Of a stretch of DNA of 64,000 nt, positions 1 to 11,690 are shown piece by piece. The position numbers and the translations under genes are program-made. The notes under the pieces were generated by a model, which was not told the origin of the DNA, did not search any database, and saw only the letters and a program-made list of their open reading frames with translations. The stretch's first letter is position 1; every line of letters starts with the position of its first letter. This DNA is from Pyrrhosoma nymphula (Eukaryota > Arthropoda > Insecta > Odonata > Coenagrionidae). The stretch covers positions 19,318,699-19,382,698 of the forward strand of contig OY754336.1 in assembly GCA_963573305.1 (NCBI GenBank). Direction: 5' to 3'.

Positions 1-2560
1 AAACATTCTAAAACGACAAAAGGTTACAATGTGTTTTTCAATTGTTTATCAGTGTATTTCAACAAAATATTACCTGCGGCTGACTTTATTTTTATTTAAT
101 CACTTAAAACTTGCAGCGATTATATTTTACTTAAATTTTGGTATTTACAGTACAGACAGCATTTAAAATTTCTTTATTTTGGGCAAAAGACTGAAAAATG
201 GATGTAATGTCCAAAAATCCAAAATTTGGTAATTATCGTATCCCATTGAAGAGTTTATAAAAGGAGTACGTAGTAAGTTTAATTCGGTAAATAGGGTATT
301 GGACTCCAAAATAGGGAACGTCTAGCCACTATCTGTACTTGCCAGAGCATAAATAGGGTATAAATAAAGGGTATAGGGTATATAAATAGGGTATAAACCT
401 AGGGGTTTGGAGAACATTGATTTAGCAAGTTGAAATAAGTCCTATATTTTACGCCTGGTCCACCGGTTTTATTAGCTTAGCGCGGCACTACTGTCAATTG
501 GTACTTCATTGAAATAAATTTACGCAGAACTTGATGAGCTTTAAATCAGTAAAATGTTAAATAATTGCAGCACAGGGTTAATAATTACCCGGAGAAATAC
601 AGAGAGACATTGGTATTATACACAGGCAATAAAGTAAGCTTCAAAACGGAGAGATCATACAACCAGTTTACAAACACTCTTGTGACTGACGGTGGTAAAT
701 GAGTAACATGACGTTTGGTTCATATTAAGTTCACCTGGATTCCAAAAACAGGAGAATATCGGTATTTTCCAACTCTGAAGAAGTTTTAAAAAATACCAGT
801 GCACGGCACCCATTAAACATTTTTTTAACAAACAATAAGCAAAATGCGCTAAATGCGAAACCAAATCTGTTTATCCCCAGTGACTACAGACACCTATTGA
901 TTTTAAATTAATTTCGACAGTCTGAGGTTTTGCACATGGCAGCAACGTATGCCGAGAAGGAAAGGCAAATTTAAGGGAAAATAAATTTTCCATTAAGCGC
1001 AGTTGCACATGAAAGCACCGTCCGGAAATCATGGACTCATTAAGGGAAAACAAGTAGATTTAATATCATTCTCATCCGTGTACCCGAAGGGAAATGAGGA
1101 GAGGGATATACAAAGCAAACAGATCTTAATTAACCACCACATTCCGCGGAGCTATTTAGGAATGTTTAGACTTCTCATAATTTGGAAAATGCACAATTTT
1201 CAGTTGAAAGTTGAATTAGCCTTCCAAAACAGAAGAACACACTAAAGTTACATGCTTCCACACATCATCAGCAGGGTATTGCGCTATGGAAAAATTGCAC
1301 TCAACATAAAATTTTTCAATTGTTAATTCTTGAAACTACAATACTGAATATATCAGTGGTGATTGACAAGAAGCATCCTTGAAATAAATAAAAAAAAAAC
1401 CTAGTCAAACCTACTAACCTACCTGATCTTTTCTGAACCTAGAGCTAAGTATAACACAATTAACTCTTTCTTTTTTTGAAATATCTCTTGCATATTTTTA
1501 AAGCTCTCCAATTAAGCAATTATGAATATCCTCTGATATTTAAAATTTTCGCGCTATACACATAACAAATATATTTTACTTGCTCGGGGTAATTTTTGAC
1601 TCAGTGGGATATATGTCTTATGTGTTACTGCACAGTGTTTTACCTACTTTCTGCTAGTGATGGTAAAAATATTTCAATAACGTAATGCACCAGTGACTAT
1701 TTTAGTTATACCCTTTACATACATTAACCCAATATGTTGGCTAAATCAAGTTGAAATCTTTATTTGCCAGTATTTTCATATTAGTTGAAATTTCAAGGAG
1801 TGATTAAAGATTCAAACTTAAGGCCGCATCAGAAAATTAGTCCGCATATTTTGAAGTAATCAGTGGAGTAACTCAGGCCAAGTATTTTGGCGTGAGTAGA
1901 AACGGTGTATTTTGTAACTCAAGTGATTAAATAATGTTAACTCAATTGAATAAATAAAGTTCATGATAGTAGGGGGAAGAATCCACTTAAAAATCGTGTC
2001 ACGTATTCCTTAACTTAAGGGAGGAAGGAGGGCGCACTACCAAACATAAAGCAGTTGAGTGTTTGACGCTGAATCAATGTATAGCATTTGTTTTTAACTA
2101 AAGTAAATTTCTGGGATGCTTCTCCCATTTTTTTTATTAATGACAATTTTTCCTTAAAAAGTGATAAAAGAACCCATGCCCTTATATAATCATCTTATGG
2201 GCATCTTTACCAAAATAAGATACTTTTATTGAACATTGGTTTTCAGCATCGTATTGCTGTGTCTACCAACTTTGTGGGACAATGTTCAGTAGCAATAATC
2301 ACGAGCACGAGAGCATAAAAATATCTGTAGTACCCAGATTTCTCAGCTTCCAACACTTAAACCGTAAATTTAATAGATACAAAAATAAGCAGCTGGCAGC
2401 ATTATAAGAAGACAGTAATATGTAGCGCAGGAAAAAATTAATAAGCAATATATTACAAACTTCGCGTCACGCATTTGCTTCCTCGCACTGCACTAAATCA
2501 CGCGTGCCTTTAAACAGCCATTTAATTTTAAAACCACATAAAAAAGCGTAAAACGCCCGG
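1..2560. other. AT-rich non-coding DNA, no gene seen
   Basis: Short frames on both strands are interrupted by stops and have no recognisable domain. Apart from the small GGGTAT-rich repeat near the left end I see only ordinary AT-rich sequence with A and T runs. It could be intergenic or intronic; nothing here distinguishes the two. Confidence 0.6.
288..401. repeat. degenerate short tandem repeat, unit about AAATAGGGTAT
   Basis: The motif AAATAGGGTAT or a shortened GGGTAT form recurs several times, tightest between about 350 and 398. The unit does not match the insect telomere repeat TTAGG, so I read it as an old local minisatellite. Confidence 0.6.
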
Positions 2561-4080
2561 ATAACACCGAGGCACATAATCTGTTACGGCGCTTGGAACC
2601 CTACCAACTTAACCACCTTCTGCCGACACCAAATTAGTCCAAACCTTTAAAACTCCTGCCACGGAACATTTCCGACATTTTTTTTAGTTCCCCTCGCCTG
2701 AGAAGAAACACATCCATCTCCACCCATAGTCTCGAAAACAGCTCGCTGCCTAGAAATAGAAGCCGGGGATGGGGGGGGGGGTGGAATTGAGAAGTGGGGG
2801 TGGGGGAATGAGAGGAATATAACGGGCCCCACGAGGAGTGAGGGAAGAATGCACGGGGAAGAAGGAGGGAGAGAATGAAAAAAGGAAGCAACACGTTATT
2901 TATACAGCCCCGACGCCGGTGGCGCTGTGGAAGTCTTTTTACATCTGCGATCTCGACGGGGAGGACGGACGGGAGCCGACGTGGAAGAAAGACAAGTAAC
3001 AAATGGCAGGCGTGATTGTTTACACTCCGTCTATCCCGGCCTCAGGGATGAATGGGACGCGCCTTGCAGAGAGGATCATGGGAAGGGAGGGAGACGTGTG
3101 TGCGTGTGTGTGTATAGGGAAGAGATGGAGGGGAGGGAGGCGTCGGGGGGATAGGGGGGGGGAGGGGGCAGCGCTTATTCTCACCTCCAAGCCACAAATT
3201 CCCCTCTTCGAACCCTTTAAGCGAACCCTTCCTCCTCCGCCAACCTTTCCCCCACCCCCCTGCCACACACCGGCGCATCTCTCGCTCGCCCCAGCATCTC
3301 GCGCCGGACGCAAGAGAAGGGCTTTCAGAGAGAGAGAGATGGAGCCGAGGAGAGTAAATCCTTGCGGACGACACGCACGCATCAAACGCGTCCATATTGG
3401 AGGAGGAGGAGGATATAAAGAGGGGGAGGTTGGGGGGGGGGCGTGATGGGATAGGACGGCTCGGTAGTCGGCGGTGCGGTCTCCGCGGTGTACAACGCCT
3501 CTCTGCCGGAGAGTAAAAGGGGTTTTTGTGCCCTCCCATTATACTAACACCCCTCGAAAGACTATAACACTCCCACCCGAGTAAATCCTCCACCGCACCA
3601 ACAGACCCCACCCCCCAACCTCCAACCCCCACGGCTACTCTTCCCACCCGGCGACGCCACCCACCCACTCCCCTCAACCCCCTCGGCCCCCTTATGTAAA
3701 ACCCCCGGTCCAAACCACTTCTCCCTCTTAGCATTTGATATTCACCACCGCCGCCACCCGAAACCAAGCACATGCCGCTCGCCCGCTTCGTGTTACATCC
3801 TCAGACCCGCACGGAACCTCTCTCCTCCATCCAGCAGCGCCTCCCGCAAGCCGCCGTATTCTTTATCATCCCTCTGAATCCGCAATCTTTAGCCTTTTCC
3901 CCCCCTCCCTAACAACTCTCTCCCATTCATTCCGGAATACAAAAGGGCCACGTCCCAAGTGCGCACTGCAGTCTTTGCATACACGCGTGCTCGCACATGA
4001 GTTGGTCGCTTAGTATTATGGGACGAGAGGGAGGAGAAAGAGGTGGCCCGAGAAGAACAGGAGAGGACCAAGTGAGGTTC
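2560..4080. other. GC-rich island with alternating purine-rich and pyrimidine-rich blocks
   Basis: Composition changes sharply from the AT-rich flank. The + strand is G/A-rich at about 2760-2900, C/T-rich at 3180-3290, G/A-rich at 3300-3440 and C-rich (CCACCC-type) at 3540-3740, with G runs at 2771-2808 and 3420-3443 and a GT-rich patch near 3100. Long overlapping open frames here on both strands encode only Pro/Arg/Ser/Gly-rich low-complexity peptides, as expected when stop codons are depleted by composition. A TATAAAG lies at 3414-3420. The island could be a promoter-proximal or regulatory CpG-type region, but no transcript is visible. Confidence 0.55.
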
Positions 4081-4229
4081 AGGTGGCTATTTCATTTTGA
4101 GCTAATATTTCGGGAATCAGTATTACTTAACTACTCTTCATCGCTATAAGGAAATTAATTTATTGCACCGCCACAACAATTTATTGTTAACTACTCTGCT
4201 AATGGAGTCTGATTTTAAAGTACCATACA

Positions 4230-4690
4230 TATTGTTCATTTCCACCTTAAAGCGTATATTTTGCTACACACTTTCTATTTTCAGTACTGCAGACTTTCAA
4301 CCTCTATTATTTTAATCTAAAATGTCCATTCTACTCCTCTTGTCCACAGTTTCTCTAGCAATATTTCCTTTCATTACACCCTCCAGCGTACTATCACCCT
4401 CACCCAGGAACTCACCCTCGGGGTACCTGTTAATCATAATTTTATTCGGTCACCTGACTGTCTATAGGAATTCTCTATCCATCTCCAACGTGCTAAGTGC
4501 TCTTTCGCTTGTCTTCTTCTATCTATGCCAACACCCTCTGGATCCACATCTTAAGACTCTCCAACCAATTATCATCCTCTCTTTTCAACCTCAATATGGG
4601 CTACAATGTGTTATTAGTTTTGGTGTGTCTATTACGAATAAGATATCAATTCGAGTGGTTGTATTTTATTCTCTACGCTCACCGCAATTC
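4230..4690 (-). mobile_element. RTE-like LINE fragment, C-terminal end of the reverse-transcriptase ORF
   Basis: On the minus strand, across several frame changes, I can read the C-terminal signature common to RTE-like insect LINEs. First comes TLKREDD-like then LESLKMWIQRVL (family pattern LEAFEMWxWRRML), followed by NKIMINRYPEGEFL and STLEGVMKG (family: RRK.kwIGHxLRH..l...iEGxxEGkr), then KRSRMDIL. Stops and frameshifts interrupt it, so it is a dead 5'-truncated copy. The catalytic RT core lies upstream in the family and is absent. The long + strand frame over 4322-4714 is the antisense shadow of this fragment. The exact clade needs alignment. Confidence 0.65.
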
Positions 4691-4854
4691 ATTTTTTGCT
4701 TGTTTTTGTTTTAATGCATTTTTTTAATTCAATAAACATCTTATTTATACCAAAAATGATTTTAATGATCTGAATGATTTTTGCACAAATTTCTGGAAAC
4801 AGAGATTTGCGGGGCTGTAGAGGTTAATAAGCATTTAACTCTACGTTCTCCGGC

Positions 4855-4963
4855 CATGGTGGCGGTGGGGTAATGCCCTCGCTTGCTAACTCGGAAATTA
4901 GGGGTTCGAATCCTGACTGGATGGTGTTTCATCATCCAGGTCATGGTCTTGTGTGATCGTACA

Positions 4964-4966
<3 letters not shown>
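4855..4966 (+). mobile_element. tRNA-derived SINE
   Basis: The head has a pol III A-box-like stretch (GGCGGTGGGGTAATGCCC) and a good B box (GGTTCGAATCC) at tRNA-like spacing, with an intervening anticodon-arm-like region. A short unrelated body follows and the copy runs straight into an (AT)n microsatellite, a common SINE tail. It is not a tRNA gene because no acceptor stem closes. Its body differs from the longer SINE family at 34.6 and 60.9 kb. Confidence 0.6.

Positions 4967-5009
<43 letters not shown>
4967..5009. repeat. (AT)n microsatellite
   Basis: About 21 uninterrupted AT dinucleotides follow directly on the SINE, so the array may have grown from its tail. Confidence 0.95.
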
Positions 5010-5012
<3 letters not shown>

Positions 5013-5063
5013 AACTTAAAGGAGGTGAGAGGAAGAGATAAAAAAGATTTGCTCTAACAGAAC

Positions 5064-5090
5064 TTTTCGGACCGGTTGGTCCTTCCTCAG
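5064..5090 (-). other. hammerhead-like hairpin motif (PLE type)
   Basis: Read on the minus strand: CTGAGGA, one extra A, a perfect 5-bp stem GGACC/GGTCC around an AACC loop, then GAAA. This resembles the hammerhead core (CUGANGA, stem II, GAAA) and matches four or five similar motifs in this window, one of them downstream of a PLE coding end. No PLE coding remnant or conserved tail is visible beside this copy. Whether it is a functional ribozyme is unknown. Confidence 0.45.
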
Positions 5091-5132
5091 CTTTAGATAT
5101 TCATATTGTCGTAATTGGCGAATATAATCAGA

Positions 5133-5600
5133 TCAGTTTATAATTATTACAATTATTTTCCTTGCCAATCCTCCTAATACCTCAATAGAACTACAGCTAT
5201 AATTAGCCAAAGTACAACCCAAGCAATAAAAGTGAATCACACGTTTTATTAATTCATTTACGTACCAGCCGTGCAATATTAATTGACGGCCTGGAGGAAT
5301 ATATATTCCATTAATATTCCGACACAGTCCATCCCTTTGAATTGACTCTGCATCCGCCCAGCTTGGGCAGAGCCACCAACCAATAAATCCTGCCTTTGCT
5401 GCGCGCTCTAGGCCTAACCCAGCCCCGAAGCCATCAACCCCCAAACCGATGAAAACCATTCCATGCTTATGGGCGAGTAGCTCTCCGTCAGTGACTCTCG
5501 CGAGAGCCCGTCCTCGGGAAAAGATGAACCGTCGCTCCACTTGAGGAAGGCGTATTTTTGTCACTGGGTCGCATTTATGCGCATTCCATAAGCACAACAA
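5133..5600 (-). other. unassigned 155-codon open frame
   Basis: This is the longest open frame in an AT-rich, non-low-complexity part of the window, starting at an ATG on the minus strand. The middle is Gly/Ala/Leu-rich (GLGVDGFGAGLGLERAAKAG) and the C-terminus is hydrophobic. I recognise no family, and no splice or promoter context supports it. It sits between a hammerhead-like motif and a PLE-related hairpin, so it may be repeat-derived or a chance frame. Confidence 0.15.
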
Positions 5601-5627
5601 TCTTCATGTCACCACCAAACATGCTCA

Positions 5628-5846
5628 ATTTCAGGTGACAACAAAATTTTTCGGGACGCGTCCGCGTATGTTGCTTTGAACCACAACAGTTATCCTGCTG
5701 ACGTCCTCAGGTTACGCCAGCAGGAGAGCTGGCGAAACTGTTGTGATCCTAAACAACATGCGTGGACGCAACTCGAAAAATGTTGTTGTCATTTAATCAA
5801 CGCCGCGGAAACCTGCGAACGAACATGGTCAATGCCATTTCAGGTG
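5628..5846 (+). mobile_element. PLE-related foldback hairpin element, 199 bp between 10-bp direct repeats
   Basis: Arms 5636-5691 and 5736-5791 are inverted repeats with about 10 mismatches in 56 bp around a 44-nt spacer. The spacer carries CCAGCAGGAGAGCTGGCGAAA, which resembles stem II plus GAAA of a hammerhead. The right arm is followed by a tail containing CCGCGGAAACCTGCGA at 5802-5817. A direct repeat ATTTCAGGTG occurs at 5628-5637 and 5837-5846 and is a plausible target-site duplication, though it overlaps the first bases of the left arm. The copy at 54.24-54.44 kb has the same layout, arm motifs (TTTTTCGGGA..C..CCGCG), tail and length in the opposite orientation. No coding capacity is present. 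I infer mobilisation by a Penelope-like element. Confidence 0.8.
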
Positions 5847-5849
5847 TGG

Positions 5850-8800
5850 GTGAAACATTGAGTCTAGCCATTGCTCATGACAAAAGTCAGGTTAGGCTAT
5901 ATGGAGAACACGGCCGTGGGTTTCACTTGATAACGCGGTTGTGGTAGCGTGTAATACAATAAAGTGGGCGTCGAGAGGTGTGATAGCGCCGTCGTTTGTG
6001 GAGCGCGGGCGCACGATCCCCGACGTTCCGGAAGTGATCTTACCCGTTTCGCCGCAGGCATAGCGGAACTGATCAGTTGCCAATTATAAGATAGGCTTTC
6101 ATGAACCCGTTTTGGCGTTGGCTGACACTGTGCAGCCAATCAGAAGCAAGATCTTCAACGCAGGGTGCGTTGCCGTTGAATTTGCCAATCTTTCAACTAT
6201 TGACACAGCCTGCGTCGCTAGAGCTACCGCAGTAAGAGAGGACTGACGCTTTCTGCCTGTTATTTTATGATCAGGAGATTCTTTCCCCCGAAGAATTGTA
6301 GGTCTTTTTCAGATTGTTGACAAAAAATTAAGTTAGGCGGTGCAGCCCATCGCCAATACTCCTTGAGAACATCCATTTTTCTTCATCAAATCCACATGAA
6401 TAATTAGGAAAACTGAACGCATCATGGTTTTCCATTATCTTCTGTTTTCATCCGTTGCTGTCGGTGCCATGAAAACGGGGTATGTTTGCGACGCATAACG
6501 CAGCGGCAAAGCGACGCAAAAATGGCTGCATGGGAACGAAGCTTTAGGCGCCTCGTCCGATTAAATGTCTTCTTTCAAATTTCCACAGGAACTTTTGGCG
6601 ATAATGGAGGGTAATTTGAAATTTAACTACAAGCAAGCTGGTATTTTTTAGTTCCCTGCAAAAGTAAACATATAATTAACTTTCTTTGCGTACTTAAGAC
6701 TGATATATACGCAAAATCCCTTCGCTAGCACAATCGGAGTCACGAGAATTTCCGTGCCCAAATTTTCGCCCACTCCCAAAACGACCGCCCGTCATAGTGG
6801 GCCTCCACCCTTGCATCACGCTTCTGCCGCACCCACTCAAGGCCATGTCGCCTCGAAGCTGCGTGTCCAATTGAGGGAGAGCACGTTCATTTCGATCGTT
6901 TCATTAATCACTCAGCTATAGTGTCAGAATGGGTTGCCAAGCAAATATTGCATCGTCGTTTCCGTCACGGCATCCAATTGCCAATTTTTTTTAACAGACG
7001 CATTCAGGTCACAAATGAAACCTTAGGACATCAGCCTGAAGATATCTTATATGTATCATATTTTCATCTCTTCTCCTAGCACAATAATTGAAACTTCTTA
7101 CCAACTGGTTGTATTTCCTAAATGTAAGTTGCCCCGATATTTCACTCGTCATGTCGCCACTGAACTTTTCTTGCCTCTACCTTCGCTCAATGAGAGTTGT
7201 TAATCTTAAACAATACTTCGGTTCAGTTCATCGTCTGTGCTGAACAAAGTTACATGTCAATCTGAACAAAAAAATGTCAATATTGCATAGAGGATAGCAA
7301 ATAGGCTTTGTTACTCTATTGACCTATGAAAAGTGCGTCAGAAACATAGGAGGAAATATATTTGTCAAAAATAATCTTAATTGGTTACTTGAGTAAACTT
7401 GAATTTTTATATTCGGGATTCTGCTGCCAATCATAACTTTCATTCACGAGACGATGCAGCAGCATATAGAGTTAAAAATGTGAAGAAAATACTTTTTGGG
7501 GCTAAAAAGAGTAGGAGTCAACCAGAAAAACATATCACCGCTGTTTAGCTACATTGAAATAGGAGAAGTCATATACAGTCATTCGAACTTCTTTACGCAG
7601 TGTGACCACAAATGGGATTTATTAAACAGAGAGAGAGAGAGATTTAAACGTCCGTTTGCATCATCCTTTTCGGATGAGTAAGTAGTAATGCACGAGAGAG
7701 TTGCAGCCACACCATCTGTTATTCAAGAGCAAGAAAGAGGTTTGACGCTTTCTACTCTATTTGCTGGAGTCCATGCATATGATTTTGTTTGAAATTTTCT
7801 CCTTCAGGAGGCATCATATTGAACCGGTTGTCCAATACTCCAAGCGAACAAACAAATTGATTGGTAATTTCATGCCTCACACATACCCATAACAGAACCA
7901 GTCCACGCTGTATTTTAGGACGTTTGCATTTGCACTTTGTGCGTATGTCCATATAAATGAAACTCTTTGACTTATATTACAAAAACAAATTAGTAAATGA
8001 AACTTGAGGGGAACAATAATTTTTCTGAATCCAAAGAGCATCATTTAGCATATTGTTCAAAACATTTGTTGACTGACTCCTCAAAGAGAGATACCCCTTA
8101 ATCATACCTACCTAATTTCCATATTATCCTTATTCAGCCATTTATTCACCAGCTAATAAACATTTAATATATCTGGACATCTTGATTAATACAAAACAAT
8201 TCATTTAAAATATGGCAACCGCACTCCAACTTAACGTCATATCAGAGAAAATTTTGAAGTTTCTTTTAAGTGTACCACCATATGATCACTGTAAGGTTTG
8301 TCTTTTCCACCGTGGGGAGGGAGGGACAATTGAACGTGTCACTTGTGTCACAGCGTCACCATTCACAAATGGAAAGAGGCACTGCGATTACGGACACACC
8401 CGTCGAGCTCTATTGCACGTGCGGAATTGGAACACGAGGCAAAACAATGGCGTCACGTGTCGCACTCTCGCAACTCTCGCCTCTATTATGAGGGCATTGT
8501 ATGTACAATAGGTCCTCAAACTCCTTTATTTCTGCTAACATTTGGATATCCATTCGAGGACATAGAATGTAGGCATAGGAGATGGAATATATGCCCGCTT
8601 TAGGATTAGGCTCTCAAATTTCATGGCCATATGGTACGCAATTTTTTTAACGGTTCATCCTCTATATTACACTGTTCATTTCACCCTAACCAGTAGAAAT
8701 ATGGCCAAAAGACTCCTCAGAATCATAAAAAAATTCCAATCTACGGTTTCTTCCTTTAAATTTTTATTTCTTCATGTTTAAATTACTATTTATAGGTTCA

Positions 8801-9495
8801 AGCAGGTTTTTTATTGCTCTAATATGCTTGGTAATTCATACCCCATCAGTCACATAAGATTCAATACAGAATTTTGCAAGATAAAATATAAATCAGAGAC
8901 GTTTTGGAACCTATGACTTAAGGTTATGTTAGCGAGGGTAAGCGTAATTCAGTAAACGGGTCTGAACCCTAACTCCGTTCTCAAGAAAACTATAATTTTC
9001 AGATTTCAGAGCAGGCTTACAGAGAAAGGCCTGGAGATTTGACAGTCTCCTGTTATGGTTATGATTATATTTTTTAATTATGTTTCTCCGGGAAAAATGC
9101 TCAAAATATACGTTTCTAAAACTAAGTTAAATTCATTGAACATTGTAAAATATTCACAGTGCCAGCGGTATGGCAATAAGAACCATACAGTTTCTAATTA
9201 CTAGTGATTAGTGAAATATAGTAACTTTGCCAGAGTAATTTAACTTAACGAAAAAGCAAAATACTCGATTTTATGGAGTCATAAGAAGTCACAGATTTCG
9301 GAGTCACGTAAGAGGCAGCAGAAAATAGTGACACCGAATAAATGGATAAAAGGCCTTCATTCAATTACACTATCAACAGAGAAGCTAATACATTTTTTTT
9401 ATTATCAAGTGGTTGATGTTATGCTTTTGTAGACTGCAATGCCAAGAGCAATAATATAACAGCATGTTTTGAGTATTTTATGCTCTGCCGTGTAG
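5850..9495. other. non-coding DNA, no gene or repeat recognised
   Basis: About 5960-6260 is moderately GC-rich, with a CCAAT-containing stretch near 6136 that could be regulatory. The rest is AT-rich with only short frames; the longest (99 and 86 codons around 8212-8603) resemble nothing I know. A short GA-rich tract lies near 7627. Confidence 0.55.
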
Positions 9496-9499
9496 TTAA

Positions 9500-10145
9500 A
9501 AGAGGAATACATTTCTTCGTAACTGTTAAATCCGGAGATTTGTCAGCAACAGTTTTCCAGTATGCTCTCTTTCCTGATCTCTTTTTAATTATGCGTAGTT
9601 TTTACAGCTAACATATTCCATTATCTGTTGTTTTCACCTGTGGTGGGGTCTTCCTCGACATGTCCATCCCTCCAACATTCCTATTAAACGCCCTATTTTT
9701 CTTGTTCACCTGATCTTAATATTTTCTCATATGGCATTACTATCCCCTGCCCACTAATAAACTTTTCCGTATGTTTTATTTTTATTTTTCAGAGTAAACT
9801 TGAGTCTTTTAATGCACCCCTGCTCAAAAATCTTTAGTCTCGTTTTCTCCGCCGTACCTTTTGCCCTGGTGTCACACTCATAAAGCACAAAACTAAACAT
9901 CTATGTTTATAACAATCCTTCCTTTTAAAAAGCTGATGTCTTTTGTAATAAAGAGGTGTTTTTTTAATAGTCAGTTCTTAGCTTGGCTTACCCCCTTTCT
10001 TATTTCCATCCTGCTTTCCCCGTTTTTGGCGATTCTGATTCCCAGATAACGAAATCCATCTACCTACACTAATGTTTCCGCGTTCATTGCTTCAGCAAAT
10101 TCCATACAACTTGCAAGGGATTTAATAACTCTCTCGCACTCCCTA
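9500..10145 (-). mobile_element. RTE-like LINE remnant, RT C-terminal region
   Basis: The minus strand, read across frames, gives FRYLGIRIAKNG followed by SRMEIRKGVSQAK, matching the family block f.YLGs.it..G....EI..Ria.Ak. Next come VLYECDTRAKGTAEKTRLKIFEQGC (the LYG.ETWT...k.RLeaFEmW block), RGRPHHR, and near 9500-9600 KNYA then LKRDQERAYWKTVADKS, equivalent to the terminal L.R.Q.R..WR..a..S block. Multiple stops and shifts show it is long dead. It lacks the upstream endonuclease and RT palm. It is on the same strand as three other RTE-like fragments here, but its sequence differs enough to suggest a separate, older insertion. Confidence 0.8.
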
Positions 10146-10149
10146 AAAA

Positions 10150-11690
10150 TCCAACCCTAGGAGACGCAGCTTTAGAAGAGTATGAAGCCAGCGGAATCAT
10201 GGGATTGAGAGGAAAGATTAGGGAAAAGAGAGGTCCGCAGTAAAAGTGGGGAGATATTAAGGATTTCGAGGGTCAGATCAGAAGAAGACTGAAGAGAGTG
10301 CGCTTGGAACAATGAAACGAAGACAGATCAGAAGGAAGGGCTGAAGAGGAAGCATTCGACGCGAGGCCTGCGATAAGGGTCGAGACCGGAAAAACAAATT
10401 GAAAGGTCCGGACGATGCAAGTGCCGGTCGATTTAAGAGGCTTCCAGCAACACGCATTTTGATTGACCCCCGCTGACCAGACGGCACGTCGAGGGTGAGC
10501 CCTTGAGAGGGCACCACGTCATTCCAAGCTGCGGGGGCCGGGCTACGGACCGATGTCTGTTTAGTACGTGTTTCATAAGGTTACGAGGGAAGGGTTAATT
10601 TTTTTTCAAGTTTTGCAGTTGAAATTTTATGCCGAAAAAGATATACTGATGAAAACCATTAGTAAAGCTATAAAACACTTTAAAAGGGCATATTTTTACG
10701 CTGTGAAGAAAATAGTACTCAGCCATTGTAGCTAAGATAATACGTATAATTTTTGACGTCACTTTCGAGCAAATATATCAACAGAAGGGACTTTTTTGGT
10801 GCGCTATGCATTGAAAACATGACCTTATGATACACTAGCTGTTGTATTTAACCGATCTGTGCATTCTCTCAGAACGGATAGAAATATATTTGTTTCCTTT
10901 CGTCTCTACCTTTCCTTCTACTCAAACTCTCTGGTCTTATCACGTAAAATATACGGATCACGTATACCACGTGTATTATTTTCGGAATATTAATAAAATA
11001 GGCCTTTTCCCAACCACAGTTCAATTTACTTGACGATATTGCCTAGACAACTTGTGAAATTGTCTGCCATATGCGAATACGTGCTAATCTCAGCTCTACT
11101 GCTACTAATAAAGTAAACAAATTAAAGATATATTCGAAGTTTTCAGGCGTGTATGTGGAAATCCATTATCACTAAAGTAAAAAACACTACGTATACTTAT
11201 ACTAATATTTATTATAAGTTATGCAATTTTATCTGGGTAAATCTATCTTTCAGGCTCTTAAAACTCCTTTTATCTGTGTAATTATAAGTTTTATTTCATT
11301 ATGCAGCCATATATTCAGGCAAATTAACTACTGTTTTGCAATCCTTTTATGATTGCTGGATTAGAGTGATTGAAATAAAATATTAACTAATGCCCGATGC
11401 AAGAAGAAAGGCGTCAAGAAATTTTTCCAAATAATTATTTGGATTTGCATTATGAGCATACCAAAGGTGAAGGCGATACTTTCCCTCCTGCACGCTGTCA
11501 TAAGTACAATTTCATTTTAGATTCCACTCTCTGCTAGGATACTATTGAGAGTGGCGCGATCCAGCCAGTAAACTGAAAAAATATGTACAATACAATACGT
11601 GAACATACTAATGGTGCTGTTTCTTTCCTGAGTTGTATTAAGAATTGATATAATTTATTTTCTTTTTGTATCTCTGGCGTGGAAATCACG
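10150..11690. other. non-coding DNA; purine-rich patch then AT-rich sequence
   Basis: Around 10180-10420 the + strand is G/A-rich. The remainder is AT-rich. No gene, RNA or repeat was recognised. Confidence 0.55.

Noticed and set aside
288..401. Interstitial telomere repeat
   Set aside because: The unit contains AGGGTAT, not the insect TTAGG or the TTAGGG repeat, and is too degenerate.
3020..3773. Overlapping 120-243-codon frames on both strands in the first GC island
   Set aside because: Peptides are low-complexity, change with local base composition, and no domain is visible; stop codons are simply rare here.
4322..4714. 130-codon hydrophobic + strand frame
   Set aside because: Antisense shadow of an RTE-like LINE C-terminus.
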